Source of the DNA: Myxococcales bacterium
GTDB lineage: Bacteria; Myxococcota_A; Polyangia; Polyangiales; Polyangiaceae
DNA length: 64,000 nucleotides
NCBI GenBank assembly: GCA_016706225.1
Contig: JADJKB010000024.1
Coordinates: forward strand, 496,001-560,000
Direction: 5' to 3'
A program made the position numbers and the translations under genes. Below, in pieces: positions 51,448 to 61,467 of this stretch (positions are counted from its first letter, which is position 1; each line of letters begins with the position of its first letter). The notes under the pieces were generated by a model that saw nothing but the letters and a program-made list of their open reading frames with translations, was not told the origin of the DNA and did not search any database.

Positions 51448-52698
51448 ATGTCTGCCATCGTCGTGAATCGCGAGAGCCTGAAGGCGCGCATCGGCACCGT
51501 CCTCAAGCAGCGATACAACGTCGATGGTCTGCTCGATTTCGGGGGCATTGCTGCGCTCTACAGCGGGAGCCACAAGAACGGCCGGCGTGTGGCCCTGAAG
51601 GTGTTGCATTCCGACCTCGCCGAGGATCCCGATCTGTGCCAGCGGTTCCTGCGCGAAGGCTACGTGGCCAACGCCGTCGAACACCCGGGCGCCGCCACCA
51701 TCCTCGATGACGACACGGCGGAGGACGGGGCGCCGTTCCTGGTGCTGGAGTTGCTGAAGGGTGTGAGCCTCGAGCAGCGCCTCGCACAGAAGGGCCCGCT
51801 GCCTCCGGAGGAGGCGCTCTACGTTGCAGACCAGGTGCTCGACGTGCTGGTCGCGGCCCACGAGAAGGGCATCAGTCACGGCGACATCAAGCCCGCGAAC
51901 GTCTTCTTGACCAGCGCTGGACCGATCAAGTTGCTCGATTTCGGTGTTGCGCGCATGCGCCGCGAGGCGCTGGGGGCCGCCCTGGCCGAAGACGAGGGCC
52001 CGTTCGGTAGTTCTAGCTTCAGCGCGCCCGAGCAAGCCCGAGGAGAAGCTCCAGTGGACTGGCGTGCGGACATCTGGTCCGTGGGCGCGCTCTTGTTCAC
52101 GGCGCTCACCGCGCGCTCCGTGCACACGGGCGACAGCAGCGCCGAGCGACGGGCGGCGGCGGCGAGCGAATCCGCGCCCGAGATCAAAGAGGTGTGGCCG
52201 GGACTGCCACCCTCCGTCATCGAGCTCGTCGACGTGGCGCTCGCGTTCGAAAAAGAGAAACGTCACCAGACCGCGCGGCTGATGCAGCGCGAGACGCGCG
52301 CGGCCTATCAGGCGCTCGTTCGCGGGCCCGTCAGCTCCGATGCCGTCAGCGCGAAACCCTCGTGGGCCGAGCCGGGCAAACGTGAGCCGCGGCCCGGCGA
52401 CGCCTTGATGAGCGCAACGCTGCTCTCGGCGCAGCCGGCGCCACCCGACGAGGACGCTGTTTCCATCGACGTGCAGTTCGAGGAGCCGGTCGTCGTGGTC
52501 GAAACACCCCTGGATTTCGCCAAGACCGAGCTGGCCGTGCGCAGCGGGCCTGCGCTCGGAAGACCCAGCGACAGTGTGGCCTCGACGGATCGCGAGCTCG
52601 TGACGCCCGGAATGCTCGTCGACTCCGAACAGGAGAAGACCACGGAGCCGGGGGCGCCGGCGTTCGCCGCGGTCACCCCCAAGAAACCGTCGAGCTGA
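51448..52698 (+). CDS. serine/threonine protein kinase, cytosolic
   Basis: 416 aa. The kinase domain spans about residues 23-285: VALKVLHSD with ATP-binding Lys near 51, catalytic loop HGDIKPANV (HGD instead of HRD), LLDFGVAR, APEQARGEAP and WRADIWSVGALL. The glycine loop is weak (LLDFGGIAALY lacks two of the usual glycines). The C-terminal 130 residues are disordered and Pro/Glu-rich, with no membrane helix. A TTGACA at 51407-51412 could serve as promoter. Confidence 0.88.
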   Translation: MSAIVVNRESLKARIGTVLKQRYNVDGLLDFGGIAALYSGSHKNGRRVALKVLHSDLAEDPDLCQRFLREGYVANAVEHPGAATILDDDTAEDGAPFLVLELLKGVSLEQRLAQKGPLPPEEALYVADQVLDVLVAAHEKGISHGDIKPANVFLTSAGPIKLLDFGVARMRREALGAALAEDEGPFGSSSFSAPEQARGEAPVDWRADIWSVGALLFTALTARSVHTGDSSAERRAAAASESAPEIKEVWPGLPPSVIELVDVALAFEKEKRHQTARLMQRETRAAYQALVRGPVSSDAVSAKPSWAEPGKREPRPGDALMSATLLSAQPAPPDEDAVSIDVQFEEPVVVVETPLDFAKTELAVRSGPALGRPSDSVASTDRELVTPGMLVDSEQEKTTEPGAPAFAAVTPKKPSS

Positions 52699-52719
52699 TC
52701 GCGCCGCTGCGGGAGCGGC

Positions 52720-54110
<1,391 letters not shown>

Positions 54111-54156
54111 CGCTTCGAGGTTTCACGACAGGCGCGCTGAGAGGTTCCCGTCGCCC

Positions 54157-56307
54157 TCAGAAATCGACCCAGCCGAGATGTTTCGCGGCGACCAAGGCGG
54201 CCTGGGCCTCTTTCTCGCCGACCTTTCGGGCGGAGGGGCGGGGCGTCGTGAGCTCCGTGATGGCCACCGAGACGCTGACGCGGTTCGCCGCGAGCTCCGG
54301 CACCCGGCGCAGCGAGATGGGCACGGTGCCCACTTCGGCCGGGTCGAACGCGGCGTAGTGCCGGGGACCGGGGGCGAGCGGCGTGTCGCCGTCGGGTAAG
54401 AGGGCCCGCGGTTCGCCATTGGTCTGCACGATGGCGCCGGCCATCATCGGGCTGGCCAGATCGAGATCGAGAGGGAACTCGACGTGTCCCGGCTCCGTGC
54501 CGCGATAGAAGACCGCCGAACCCCGGGTCCAGCCACACAGCGCAGCGACGCGGTCGCGGCCCTGGTCGCGGATGGCGCGAAAGATGTCGACGGCCTGCAC
54601 GTAGCCGAGCCCCACTACGGTGTCACCCAGACGTCCGCCGAACTCACTCAGCGAGGCGAGCGCGGTGTCCAGCTGCTCGCGCGTCAGGGCGTGCCGGCGC
54701 ACCAGGTACTCACCCAGGAGCTCGCTGCGATCCGTCGACGCGACGTGATGCAGGCGCCCGCTCCTCAGGTAGAGCTCCTTGCGCTGCGGCGCTCCGGTTC
54801 GATCCGCTCGTTCGACGAACAACGCGCCGCTCTCGCGCTCGCGCCGCATCTGCGCGAGCACGTCGATCATCGGAGTGTCGCCGAGCAGTGAACGGTAGTC
54901 TGGCGCGCCGGGGGCGTGCAGGTCTCGCGTGGTCTGAGTAGTCGAGGGCAGCAGGTGGCGCGCCAGCTCTGCGTGTTCGCGGATCTTGCCGAAGGCGCCG
55001 TCTCCGAAGGCGACCTCGTCGTCACCCATGAGCTCACCTGTGGCGACGAGCTCCAGCAAACGCGGCAGGCTCAGGTTCTCGAGCACTCGGCCGTCGGTGC
55101 GGCGCACTCGGGAGACCTCCACGGTTCGCGCTGGCCGAGCCGCAGTGCCGGCTGGCGCCGCGCGCCCGGTAGCGGCGAGTCCGGCCGGCAATGGGGCTCT
55201 GGGTTGCCGGGAGACCGGCACCGGCGGAACCGACTCGGGCATGGCGGGCTCCGCTGGCCCGCGCTCGGCGACCGCGCGCATGCGGTCCACACTGTCCTTG
55301 ATCTGGCGCGCGATCTTCTTCGAATCGCCGGCCTCGCGCACCACCGCGGCCAGATCAATCGCAAGTTTGTCGCCTGCGGGCAGCTCGAACGGTTCGAGCG
55401 CCGCGCCGAGCTCGGCCGCCGTTGCGAAGCGATCGCTCGGCGCCCGCGCGAGGGCTCGCTCGAAGATGGCAAAGAGCCCCGGGGGCATCAGCGCGGAGCG
55501 ACTGCGAAGCGGCTCGATGTTGGCGTCGCGGATCGCGAGCAACACCGCCAGCTGACCACTGCCGGGGAAGACGCGCTCACCCAGCAACATCTCCCCGAGG
55601 ATTGCCGTCAGCGCAAACAGGTCCGCGCGATGGTCGAACGGCTCGCCGGCAATTTGTTCTGGCGCAAGGTAGCCGAATTTTCCCTTCAGCCCACCGTCCA
55701 TCGTCGCGGGTTTGATCGCCTCACTCACGCGCGCGATGCCGAAGTCGCCGAGTTTGACCACACCGTCGACCGAGAGATAGACGTTGGACGGTGTGACGTC
55801 TCGGTGGACGATGGCGAGGGGTACACCCTCGGAGTTGCACGCAGAGTGAATGGCCGCGAGCGCGGCGGTGAGCCGCCGCGTGATGTAGATGGCGACACCG
55901 AGGGGTAAGCGCAGCTGTTCGGTCTCGAGGTGTCGGAGCAAGCGATACAGATCGACGCCCTCGACGTACTCCATTGCCAGGTATGGCTCCTGACCGACCA
56001 TGCCGGCGCCGAACACCGTCACGACGTTCGGGTGAGAGACGGCGCGATTCAGCTCGGCTTCGTGATCGAGCACGTCGAACTGGCTCTCATTCTTGCCGGC
56101 CAGGAGCCGCTTCACGACCAGCTTCGGCGCGGGCATGAGCCCCGTCTTGGGACGCGCGAGGAACACCTCGGCGCTCCCGCCGACGGCCAGGCGTCGTTCG
56201 AGAACGAAGGGGCCAAACGGAGTGGCGTGCTCCTTGGCGTCGCCTTGCCCGCTCATCTCGCCGGGCATTATGTCGCGTCCATGGCCGCTCCCGCTAGTCT
56301 GGTGCAT
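54157..56307 (-). CDS. large serine/threonine kinase with GYF_2-like and DUF4388-like C-terminal domains
   Basis: Up to 716 aa. The kinase domain covers about residues 33-310, with VVKRLL (Lys 66), VHRDVTPSNV (Asp near 170; the usual Lys of HRDxKPxN is Thr), KLGDFGIAR and APEQIAGEPFDHRADLFAL. After a linker, TDGRVLENLSLPRLLELVAT resembles GYF_2 domains, and residues about 480-630 resemble DUF4388/PATAN modules (MIDVLAQMRRERESGALFVE, LRSGRLHHVAS). No membrane helix. Starts at 56268 or 56256 are also possible. Confidence 0.87.
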   Translation of the reverse strand: MHQTSGSGHGRDIMPGEMSGQGDAKEHATPFGPFVLERRLAVGGSAEVFLARPKTGLMPAPKLVVKRLLAGKNESQFDVLDHEAELNRAVSHPNVVTVFGAGMVGQEPYLAMEYVEGVDLYRLLRHLETEQLRLPLGVAIYITRRLTAALAAIHSACNSEGVPLAIVHRDVTPSNVYLSVDGVVKLGDFGIARVSEAIKPATMDGGLKGKFGYLAPEQIAGEPFDHRADLFALTAILGEMLLGERVFPGSGQLAVLLAIRDANIEPLRSRSALMPPGLFAIFERALARAPSDRFATAAELGAALEPFELPAGDKLAIDLAAVVREAGDSKKIARQIKDSVDRMRAVAERGPAEPAMPESVPPVPVSRQPRAPLPAGLAATGRAAPAGTAARPARTVEVSRVRRTDGRVLENLSLPRLLELVATGELMGDDEVAFGDGAFGKIREHAELARHLLPSTTQTTRDLHAPGAPDYRSLLGDTPMIDVLAQMRRERESGALFVERADRTGAPQRKELYLRSGRLHHVASTDRSELLGEYLVRRHALTREQLDTALASLSEFGGRLGDTVVGLGYVQAVDIFRAIRDQGRDRVAALCGWTRGSAVFYRGTEPGHVEFPLDLDLASPMMAGAIVQTNGEPRALLPDGDTPLAPGPRHYAAFDPAEVGTVPISLRRVPELAANRVSVSVAITELTTPRPSARKVGEKEAQAALVAAKHLGWVDF

Positions 56308-56417
56308 ACCTCGGCAGCGGCAGTCGCGCCCCTTCGCCTCGCCACATCCGTATCCACTGCTGTGGCCCGAGGCTCGATGGCCTGAATTCGTGGCGATTCT
56401 GCGCTAGAGATCGGGCC

Positions 56418-58031
56418 ATGCCTCGCCTCCGGGGAGTCCTCGTCTTGCTTGCGGCCGCGGCCGTTGCTTGTGCCGTGGCCGTGAGCTGCAAACGGGCACC
56501 GGCCGCGCCAGCGGGTCCGCCGAAGACTCCAACGTTGAGGATCTTCGTGGTGACGAGCATGGCGGGCGCCCTCGAGCCCTGCGGGTGTGTGAAGGACATG
56601 CTCGGCGGCATCGACCACGCGGCGCAGCTGGTGAAGGCTCGTCGGGATGGCGCGGCGGCGACGCTGCTGCTGGCCGCTGGCCCGACGCTGTTTCTGGATC
56701 CCGTGATCGAAAAAGACTCGCGGACCCAGGTGCTTTGGAAAGCGGAGGCCATCGCCGACTCACTCAAGGACATGGGCCTGGTGGCCTGGGCGCCGGGCGC
56801 AAACGATTGGGCCGCCGGCGTCCAAGAGCTCGAGCGCCTGAAGCGCAGGTCTGGCGCGGCGATGCTGGGTGCGAATCTTGGCGGTGCGAGCGCGGGTGCT
56901 ACGAGTGTGAAGGTGGTCGATGCCCAGGGCCACAAGGTGGGCGTCGTCGGTTTGTCGTTGCCGCTTCAGTCTGGCGCGGCGCCGGCGGGCTTGGAGGTCA
57001 AAGATGCACGCGCGGCGCTCGAGGCCGCGAAGAAGACCTTCGACGCCGAGGGCGCGCGCATTCGAATCGCGCTGCTCGCCATGCCCCGCGGTGACGCGAT
57101 GCGGCTGGTGGACGGTGTCGGTGGCTTCTCGCTGGTGATCGTCGGCAAGGGGGTCGACCGCGGTGAGGCAAACGACGGCCCCGTCCCGCCGACGCTGGTC
57201 GGGGACACTCTGGTCGTGCAGACGCCGAATCATCTGCAGAGTGTCGCCATCGTCGATCTGTTCGTGCGCGGCGACGACGTGCGCTTCAAGGATGGTTCAG
57301 GCCTGGCGGAGACGGAGAAGAAGGACGCGCTCAAGCGTCGGCTCGAAGAGCTGGAGCGGCGCATCGGCGAGGCCGAGAAACCGGGCAGCGGCGTCTTGCC
57401 CGAAGATCTCGCGGCTCGGCGCAAGGACCGAGAGAGCCTCGCCAAGCAGCTGGCCGAGCAGAAGCCGCCGGAGGTACCGGCCGAAGGCAGCTTCTTCCGC
57501 TACGAGCTCGAGCGCGTGAGCGAGGCGGCGGGCGTCGAGGTTGCCGTCGCGACGCGCATGAAGGCCTATTACAAACGGGTCAACGAACACAACAAGACGG
57601 CCTTCGCCGATCGCCTACCGCCGCCGGTGCCCGAGGGCAAATCGGGATACATCGGCACCGCCAAGTGTGTCTCGTGTCACGGCGAAGAGCACAAGTTCTG
57701 GCTGACCACGCGGCACGCGAAGGCCTACCGAACGCTCGAGGTGGACGACAAACAGTTCAACTTGGACTGCGTCAGCTGTCACGTCACCGGCTACGACAAG
57801 CCGGGCGGCTCGACGGTGACCCACGTCGCCGGGCTCGAGAACATCGGCTGCGAGGTCTGTCACGGACCGAGCTCGCGGCACGCCGATTCGCCGGCCGACA
57901 AGAGCCTGATCACGCGCACCCCCTCGAAGTCGCTGTGCGCCACGGAGTGCCACCACCCGCCCCACGTCAAGAGCGACTGGAGCGCCGAGGACGCCTGGAA
58001 GCAAATCACTGGCCCGGGGCACGGCAAGTGA
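56418..58031 (+). CDS. lipoprotein multihaem cytochrome c with degenerate 5'-nucleotidase-like domain
   Basis: 537 aa. Signal peptide with AVAVSC lipobox. Residues 38-270 follow the 5'-nucleotidase/metallophosphoesterase pattern (IFVVTSMAGALEPCGCVKDM, LGGIDHAAQLVKARR), but metal ligands expected in DxHG, GD and GNHE are replaced (TSMAGA, AGPTLF, GANDWAAG). The C-terminal 130 residues carry CVSCH near 416 and 451, CEVCH near 478 and CATECHH near 507, a cytochrome c554-like arrangement with about four haems. A periplasmic electron carrier or sensor is inferred. Confidence 0.8.
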   Translation: MPRLRGVLVLLAAAAVACAVAVSCKRAPAAPAGPPKTPTLRIFVVTSMAGALEPCGCVKDMLGGIDHAAQLVKARRDGAAATLLLAAGPTLFLDPVIEKDSRTQVLWKAEAIADSLKDMGLVAWAPGANDWAAGVQELERLKRRSGAAMLGANLGGASAGATSVKVVDAQGHKVGVVGLSLPLQSGAAPAGLEVKDARAALEAAKKTFDAEGARIRIALLAMPRGDAMRLVDGVGGFSLVIVGKGVDRGEANDGPVPPTLVGDTLVVQTPNHLQSVAIVDLFVRGDDVRFKDGSGLAETEKKDALKRRLEELERRIGEAEKPGSGVLPEDLAARRKDRESLAKQLAEQKPPEVPAEGSFFRYELERVSEAAGVEVAVATRMKAYYKRVNEHNKTAFADRLPPPVPEGKSGYIGTAKCVSCHGEEHKFWLTTRHAKAYRTLEVDDKQFNLDCVSCHVTGYDKPGGSTVTHVAGLENIGCEVCHGPSSRHADSPADKSLITRTPSKSLCATECHHPPHVKSDWSAEDAWKQITGPGHGK

Positions 58032-58047
58032 GCTGACGGTTCGCGGC

Positions 58048-59478
58048 TCAGGACACGGCGGTCTTCAGGAAGGCCCCGCGCCGGTAGGCCACGATGTACA
58101 CCAGTGCGAAGGCCGCGTAGGTCGCCGCCACTACCACCCACAGTCGTTCGAGCGGTTGAGCCCAGCCGAACACGACGAGCCACGCCACCGGCAACTGGAA
58201 GCCGAACACCACGAGGCTGTCGAGGCTGAGTGTCAGCTTCGTCGCGCCGGCGCCCTGGATCGCCGCGCCGAGCACGATGCCGATGCCGAGCCCGATGTAG
58301 CTCGGACCCACGGTGCCGACGTAGCTCACGCCGAGGTCGATCACCTGCTGATCCCGGTCGAAGAACCCCACGATATCCCCGCCCCACACCCGGTACGCGA
58401 TGGCCAGGAGCGCCATCATGGCCGCGTTGTACAGGGCGGCGTACCAGCCGCTCGCCTTGGCGCGCTCGGGGCTCTTTGCACCCAGGTTCTGGCCCACGAA
58501 GGTCTGCGCGGCGCTGCCCCAGCCCAGCCCGACGAACAACGCCATGGTCTCGAGTCGGAACACGATGCCGAGGGCGGTCGTCGCCGACTGGTCGGCGGCC
58601 GTGGTGTAAGCGCGTGCAACCAGCGAGTGCATCACCAGCATGGCCGCGATGCGTACGACCAGCTGTGTGCTCGACGGCCAGCCGACACGCCAGAGCGAGC
58701 GCATGGCACCAAGGTCCGGTCGTCCGCGGCCATCACTGCCGAACAGACCGAAACGACGGACCAGGGAGAACGTCAGCGGAATCAGCACGACCACGCGAGC
58801 CAGTACCGTCGCCCACGCGGCGCCGAGCAGCTCGAGCCGCGGGATCCCCAGGACTCGGGCGACGGGCGGGCCCCAGGAGAAGAGCGGGGGAGCGTCACCG
58901 GGCCCGTAGACCAGCAACACTGCGAACACGAAGTTCAGCACGTTGGCGAGCACCAGGAGGGAGGCGGGCGTCTTGCTGCTGCCGAGGGCACGTTGGAGTG
59001 TGGTCAAGTGCAGCAGCAAGAAGATGGTGAAGCTGCCGGCCAGCATCACCTTCAGGTACTCGGCCCCCAGGACCGCGACCTGACCCTTCGCGCCCACCAG
59101 ATCTGCGACCAGCCAGTGCGCGCCGAACAATCCCAGGCCCGAGAAGATCGCGCTCAGGACGAGCACACACAGGAGCGACTGCCACGCCGTCTGTCGCACC
59201 CCGGCCGGATCGCCGGCGCCCTGTTTTCGGCTGACGATGGCCGCCGTTGCTACACTCAGTCCGTAACTCACGATGGTGCCGAGGGCGGCGAGCTGATCAC
59301 AGATGCCGATGGCGCCGAGCGCAGGCCCTGCCACGTCGTGGGGTAAGCGCGAGATCAGATAGGCGTCGACCAGGTTGAACGTGACCTGAAGCCCCATGCC
59401 CAAGGCGAGAGGCGCACCGAAGCGCGCGACCTCGAACGGGATCGGGCCGGTCCGGATGCGGGAGCTCGGGTCAGCCAT
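58048..59478 (-). CDS. MATE-family efflux transporter
   Basis: 476 aa with about twelve membrane helices in two halves. The N-terminal half shows PIPFEVARFGAPLALGMGLQ and YLISRLPHDVAGPALGAIG; the second half WRVGWPSSTQLVVRIAAMLV and GLGWGSAAQTFVGQNLGAKS, the typical Q-N-G motif of MATE proteins. Substrate (drugs, metabolites) unknown. The ATG at 59478 lies eight bases inside the end of the RNase HII-like gene. Confidence 0.9.
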   Translation of the reverse strand: MADPSSRIRTGPIPFEVARFGAPLALGMGLQVTFNLVDAYLISRLPHDVAGPALGAIGICDQLAALGTIVSYGLSVATAAIVSRKQGAGDPAGVRQTAWQSLLCVLVLSAIFSGLGLFGAHWLVADLVGAKGQVAVLGAEYLKVMLAGSFTIFLLLHLTTLQRALGSSKTPASLLVLANVLNFVFAVLLVYGPGDAPPLFSWGPPVARVLGIPRLELLGAAWATVLARVVVLIPLTFSLVRRFGLFGSDGRGRPDLGAMRSLWRVGWPSSTQLVVRIAAMLVMHSLVARAYTTAADQSATTALGIVFRLETMALFVGLGWGSAAQTFVGQNLGAKSPERAKASGWYAALYNAAMMALLAIAYRVWGGDIVGFFDRDQQVIDLGVSYVGTVGPSYIGLGIGIVLGAAIQGAGATKLTLSLDSLVVFGFQLPVAWLVVFGWAQPLERLWVVVAATYAAFALVYIVAYRRGAFLKTAVS

Positions 59479-60412
59479 CACCGCTCTTCGTGCGCTCGAA
59501 GCAGGTGTCGGGGACGCGCCGCGCCGCGCGCACCAGCGCCGTCCTCTCGACGAAGCGCGCGGTGACGGGGTCGTGATAACCGCTGGGCAAGGCCACACCG
59601 TCGTCGGCAGCGGTCGCGTACCAGCGCCCGATGCGAGCCATGAGCAGCTCGCGCACCCATTTGCCCACCAGCGACGCCAGCATGACCAGTGGATCGCGTG
59701 CGTCGGCGTCTTGCACGAACTGGAGCTCGCCCAGCTTCGGAAAATGATAGGCGCTGCGCTTCCGCTGCTGTTCGATGACCGCGTGCAGACGCCCCGAGAG
59801 CGGCCCGAAGAAGCGCGAATAGTCGCCCATGCCGCCGACCTTGCCACACACCGCCAGCACATCCGCGCCGGCGCGCTCGCGGTGATCGAGCACCAGGGCT
59901 TCCATGGCGTGAAGATCGGTCACGAAGCGGTTCTTGCCACGCGAGAGTGCATCGTTCAGGCGTTCGGTACACACCACGCTGCTCTTGACCGAGAGTAGCT
60001 CGAGCCCGCGCCGGCTGAGCTCGGTTCGAACTGAGAGGGCGGCCTGAACCAGCGCCGGGTCCGCGCTGAACCACTCGCCCTCGACCGACCAGCACTGCCG
60101 TTCGGCCTGGCGCGGGCAGGGAGCGCGCAGCCGCGTCGCGCCTTCGAGGGAGAGCGCCGAGAAGATCGCGTCGGGGGTCTCGAGGTTCGGGGCCGAGAGA
60201 GCGCGCGCCCAGGCCTCGCCGAGCGCCACGTCCGAGTGGCTCATGCGCTCCTTGCTGTCACCGATCAGCTCGGCGATCGACTTCGGGAGCTTGCGGGTGA
60301 ACAGGCGCACCGCCTCCGGCTCGACGCGTGCGAGCACGGCGGTCACGACCAGCGGACCGAGCCGCGCGCCCAGACCATTTTCGTCGGCGCCGATCCGGTA
60401 GCTGTTCGGCAC
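59471..60412 (-). CDS. ribonuclease HII-like protein with altered active site
   Basis: 313 aa from the GTG at 60412. The RNase HII opening is clear: YRIGADENGLGARLGPLVVT with the Asp-Glu pair, then IGDSKERMS matching NDSKKLS. DPLVMLASLVGKW matches the ASILAK helix and is preceded by the Asp of KGD. The middle catalytic Asp (LIDGN in E. coli) is Cys here (VLAVCGKVGG, near residue 190). Insertions lengthen it by about 100 residues. It may be a specialised or inactive homologue, with a canonical rnhB elsewhere. Confidence 0.7.
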   Translation of the reverse strand: MPNSYRIGADENGLGARLGPLVVTAVLARVEPEAVRLFTRKLPKSIAELIGDSKERMSHSDVALGEAWARALSAPNLETPDAIFSALSLEGATRLRAPCPRQAERQCWSVEGEWFSADPALVQAALSVRTELSRRGLELLSVKSSVVCTERLNDALSRGKNRFVTDLHAMEALVLDHRERAGADVLAVCGKVGGMGDYSRFFGPLSGRLHAVIEQQRKRSAYHFPKLGELQFVQDADARDPLVMLASLVGKWVRELLMARIGRWYATAADDGVALPSGYHDPVTARFVERTALVRAARRVPDTCFERTKSGDG

Positions 60413-60671
60413 GGGCCGAGAGCATAGCGGACTGGGCGGAAATTTTTGCTTCTGGTTCGGACGGGGTTCAATCCGCTGGCGAAAAAGCTGGATCATGTCG
60501 ATCGCGTCCACGCATGGATTGTGGTCCGCGCCAAAGGTGCGGTGGATGGCCGGGACGCGGGTGCCTCGTCCGGGCAATACTTGCCATGACAAGCTCCTTG
60601 CGGAGACGAGGAACCACCAGCGGGAGGGGGGAGAGCGTAAGGAGTGCGCAAGCGAGCGCGAAGCCTCGCCG

Positions 60672-60692
60672 CCGCGCCCCCGGCGGGCGCGG
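60672..60692 (-). terminator. 8-bp GC hairpin just after moaD
   Basis: CCGCGCCC (60672-60679) and GGGCGCGG (60685-60692) enclose a five-base loop and start two bases beyond the moaD stop on the minus strand. No T-run follows, so it is only a candidate. The rest of the 281-base gap to the RNase HII-like gene contains no supported gene. Confidence 0.4.
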
Positions 60693-60693
60693 G

Positions 60694-60945
60694 CTAGCCC
60701 CCCGCGACTGGCGGGATCACCGCGACCACGTCGCCACCCGCGACCGGATCTGCCGCCGCCGCAAAGGTCTCGTTGATAGCAAACCGCACGCCAACGAGTC
60801 GCCCTTCGAGCTGGGGATGGGCTCGCACGAGTACCGGCACGAACGCCTCGAGGGTACGCACGGCCTCCGGCAGCTCGAGCTCCTCTTCCGCGGCTCCGAC
60901 GAGGTCGCGGACCCCGGCGAAATAGAGCACGCGCACGGCGCTCAT
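60694..60945 (-). CDS. moaD: molybdopterin synthase sulfur-carrier subunit (MoaD/ThiS family)
   Basis: 83 aa ubiquitin-like protein ending in PPVAGG, the double-glycine tail that is thiocarboxylated. VRVLYFAGVRDLVGAAEEEL and FAINETFAAA are typical of MoaD; ThiS is usually shorter. No moaE, moeB or moaA is adjacent. Overlaps the SRPBCC gene by four bases, so it is the distal gene of a three-gene leftward unit. Confidence 0.85.
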   Translation of the reverse strand: MSAVRVLYFAGVRDLVGAAEEELELPEAVRTLEAFVPVLVRAHPQLEGRLVGVRFAINETFAAAADPVAGGDVVAVIPPVAGG

Positions 60946-61466
60946 TGCTGCTGCTCGAGGTACTCGCGGAGTCCGTCGCTGACGCTGAGCAGGTTGGGAG
61001 TGATCTTCTTGATCAGCAGATCTTCGACCGCTCGTGCCACGGTCTTGGACAGCAGCGACGGCACACCCTTGAGTTTCTTCCCGTCGATGTCGAGGTCGCC
61101 GCGGATCTGGAGCTCAGTGCCAGCGTCGACCTCGATGAACTGATTCTTGCCGGTGCAGTGCACCGCCTCGGTGAAGGCGTGGGTCTCGATGCGCCAGCTG
61201 CAGGTCCACTCGGCTTCGTTCCAGGTGGCGTAGTCCGACCAGGACAGCATGTTCTCGCTGAGAAAGGCCCGGGCGGCAGCCGGGATCTCGCCGCCTCCGT
61301 GCCACTCGTTGAAGAGCTCGCTGACCGCGCCGTCGTCCTTGCGGCTCTTCTGCTCGATGCTGCGGATGTTCGGCAGAAACTCGACCAGATCGACGAGGTG
61401 ATCGCGATAGGCAGCAAACACCACCGGGCGAGGGAAGGGCAGCTTGGCGTCGGCGCTGAGTTTCAT
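60942..61466 (-). CDS. SRPBCC-like lipid/ligand-binding domain protein
   Basis: 174 aa. MKLSADAKLPFPRPVVFAAY and DHLVDLVEFLPNIRSIE open like START/SRPBCC (coenzyme Q-binding or DUF2505-like) proteins; beta strands and a long C-terminal helix (SDGLREYLEQQQ) complete the fold. No catalytic motif. Start ATG 61466, one base after the stop of the upstream gene, suggests a single transcript. Confidence 0.6.
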   Translation of the reverse strand: MKLSADAKLPFPRPVVFAAYRDHLVDLVEFLPNIRSIEQKSRKDDGAVSELFNEWHGGGEIPAAARAFLSENMLSWSDYATWNEAEWTCSWRIETHAFTEAVHCTGKNQFIEVDAGTELQIRGDLDIDGKKLKGVPSLLSKTVARAVEDLLIKKITPNLLSVSDGLREYLEQQQ

Positions 61467-61467
61467 C

